Shown: positions 13,188 to 13,889 of the stretch, piece by piece
How the letters are laid out: each line of letters opens with the position of its first letter
How positions within the stretch are numbered: position 1 is the first letter of the stretch
Origin: Oscillospiraceae bacterium
GTDB taxonomy: Bacteria > Bacillota > Clostridia > Oscillospirales > Oscillospiraceae
NCBI GenBank assembly: GCA_015068335.1
Contig: SVKT01000031.1
Coordinates: 1 to 13,889 of the forward strand
Direction of reading: 5' to 3'
Length of the DNA: 13,889 bases
Notes under the pieces: model-generated
Seen by the model: the letters and a program-made list of their open reading frames with translations, nothing else
The model's database searches: none
Told to the model about the DNA's origin: nothing
Program-made: the position numbers and the translations under genes

Positions 13188-13219
13188 AAAAAACGGACCG
13201 CCGAAGCGGTCCGTTTTTA
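13188..13219. terminator. Bidirectional terminator between the SLOG gene and the iron alcohol dehydrogenase
   Basis: A 13-bp stem, AAAAACGGACCGC with its complement (13189-13201 with 13206-13218), and a CGAA loop. T-runs are present on both strands (five on plus, six on minus), so it can end both converging transcripts. Confidence 0.9.
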
Positions 13220-13229
13220 TGCCTGGAAA

Positions 13230-13889
13230 TTAGTAGCAGGCGCGATAGATGCCCTCAATGTCTTCCAACTCGAAGGGAGCGTAGGCATTGGTCATCAGGC
13301 GCTGCTGGTTGGCCTCAACAGACAGGGGGAAGGTCTTGAAGTCGGCCTCGGTGAAGCCGCAGTCGTGCAGAGGACGCAGGGGCAGGATGCGCTGCAACAG
13401 AGCGTTCATCTCGGGGATGGCGTTCTCGACTTCGCAGCCCAGGATCTCGGCGACCATCTTCTTGAACTTCATAATCTCGCCGGTGGGGTTCTTGGCGTCA
13501 TAGTAGTTCATAATGGCGCCGAACAGCATATAGTTGGACTCGCCGTGAGGCACGTGATAGGTGCCGCCGAGGGGGAAACTCATAGCGTGGACGGGGCCGC
13601 AGCCGGCTTTCAGGAAGGCGATGCCGGCATAGAAGGAAGCGGTCACGAATTCCAGCATATACTCGAAGCGAGCCTCGGGACCCTTCTCGTCGATCAGTTT
13701 GAAGCCTTTCAGGATCATATCCATAGCCTTCTCGCTGAACAGTTCGGAGGTGATGGTCTTGCGGCAGGGGCTCAGGAAGGACTCGGTGGCGTGCACCAGA
13801 GCGTCGATGGCGGAGCAGGCGAAGGGCTTGTAGGGCAGGGTGCGCAGCATGTCGGGAACCAGGCACACCTTGTTGGGGATGATGTCGTC
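13230..13889 (-). CDS. 4-hydroxybutyrate dehydrogenase-like iron-containing alcohol dehydrogenase, 3' part
   Basis: The frame is open to the right edge of the window and ends at the TAA at 13230-13232; 219 residues of the C-terminal part are visible. It belongs to the group III iron alcohol dehydrogenases. The four metal ligands have the family spacing: D29 and H33 (AIDALVHATE, fragment numbering), H101 (GPVHAMS) and H115 (HVPHGESNY). GPVHAMSFPLGGTYHVPHGE and the tail TNAYAPFELEDIEGIYRACY strongly recall clostridial 4-hydroxybutyrate dehydrogenase (AbfH/4HbD). That enzyme reduces succinate semialdehyde to 4-hydroxybutyrate on the succinate/GABA route to butyrate. The NAD-binding domain lies outside the window. 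Another alcohol specificity in this family cannot be excluded. Confidence 0.78.
   Translation of the reverse strand, partial: DDIIPNKVCLVPDMLRTLPYKPFACSAIDALVHATESFLSPCRKTITSELFSEKAMDMILKGFKLIDEKGPEARFEYMLEFVTASFYAGIAFLKAGCGPVHAMSFPLGGTYHVPHGESNYMLFGAIMNYYDAKNPTGEIMKFKKMVAEILGCEVENAIPEMNALLQRILPLRPLHDCGFTEADFKTFPLSVEANQQRLMTNAYAPFELEDIEGIYRACY

Noticed and set aside
1..13889. CRISPR array, tRNA/rRNA genes, phage or IS elements, defence islands
   Set aside because: No direct-repeat array, cloverleaf, transposase, integrase or recognised defence gene was seen on either strand.

Overview
The window looks like chromosomal DNA from a fairly high-GC, gut-associated Firmicute, most likely in the Oscillospirales. 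This is an inference from gene content: a bile salt hydrolase-type Ntn-hydrolase, a 4-hydroxybutyrate dehydrogenase-like iron alcohol dehydrogenase, a YnzC/DUF896 protein, YlmH, a Firmicute-type DinB, a stand-alone RibU-like ECF S component with an FMN riboswitch, strong GGAGG ribosome binding sites and A/T-rich sigma-A promoters. No rRNA, tRNA, CRISPR array, insertion sequence or phage gene was found. Codon use looks uniform, so this reads as core and niche-adaptation genes rather than a mobile island.

Left third, plus strand (1-2808): a tightly packed operon. It holds the tail of an ABC exporter, ylmH (S4-domain RNA-binding protein, GTG start inside the ABC gene), a DUF4177-like small protein, a DUF896/YnzC small protein and a PepD-type aminoacyl-histidine dipeptidase, and it closes with a strong terminator. 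A small three-helix membrane protein converges on it from the minus strand. Its promoter is divergent from that of a zinc-binding lipoprotein (ZnuA/AdcA-like), which has a Fur/Zur-like operator at its predicted transcription start. The lipoprotein has no permease or ATPase gene beside it.

Middle (4366-7072): a PlsC-type acyltransferase with an unusual C-terminal zinc ribbon and PH-like region overlaps a GltS-family sodium/glutamate symporter by 23 nt. The two form a transcription unit ending in a terminator.

Right half, mostly minus strand (7071-12600): bile salt hydrolase (with a leader hairpin that would hide its ribosome binding site), glyA with its own promoter, then dinB and 5-formyltetrahydrofolate cyclo-ligase overlapping by ATGA, then a RibU-like riboflavin transporter behind an FMN riboswitch. 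The stem between riboswitch and start codon pairs the Shine-Dalgarno sequence. glyA and the cyclo-ligase both act in one-carbon/folate metabolism. A YpsA/SLOG-fold gene faces the other way from its own consensus promoter. A bidirectional terminator separates it from the 3' part of a 4-hydroxybutyrate dehydrogenase-like gene that runs off the right edge.

I found no clear new multi-gene system. The most interesting items are regulatory RNA structures (riboswitch sequestor, bsh leader hairpin), the zinc-ribbon acyltransferase coupled to a symporter, the orphan zinc lipoprotein with its operator, and a possible non-canonical start codon.
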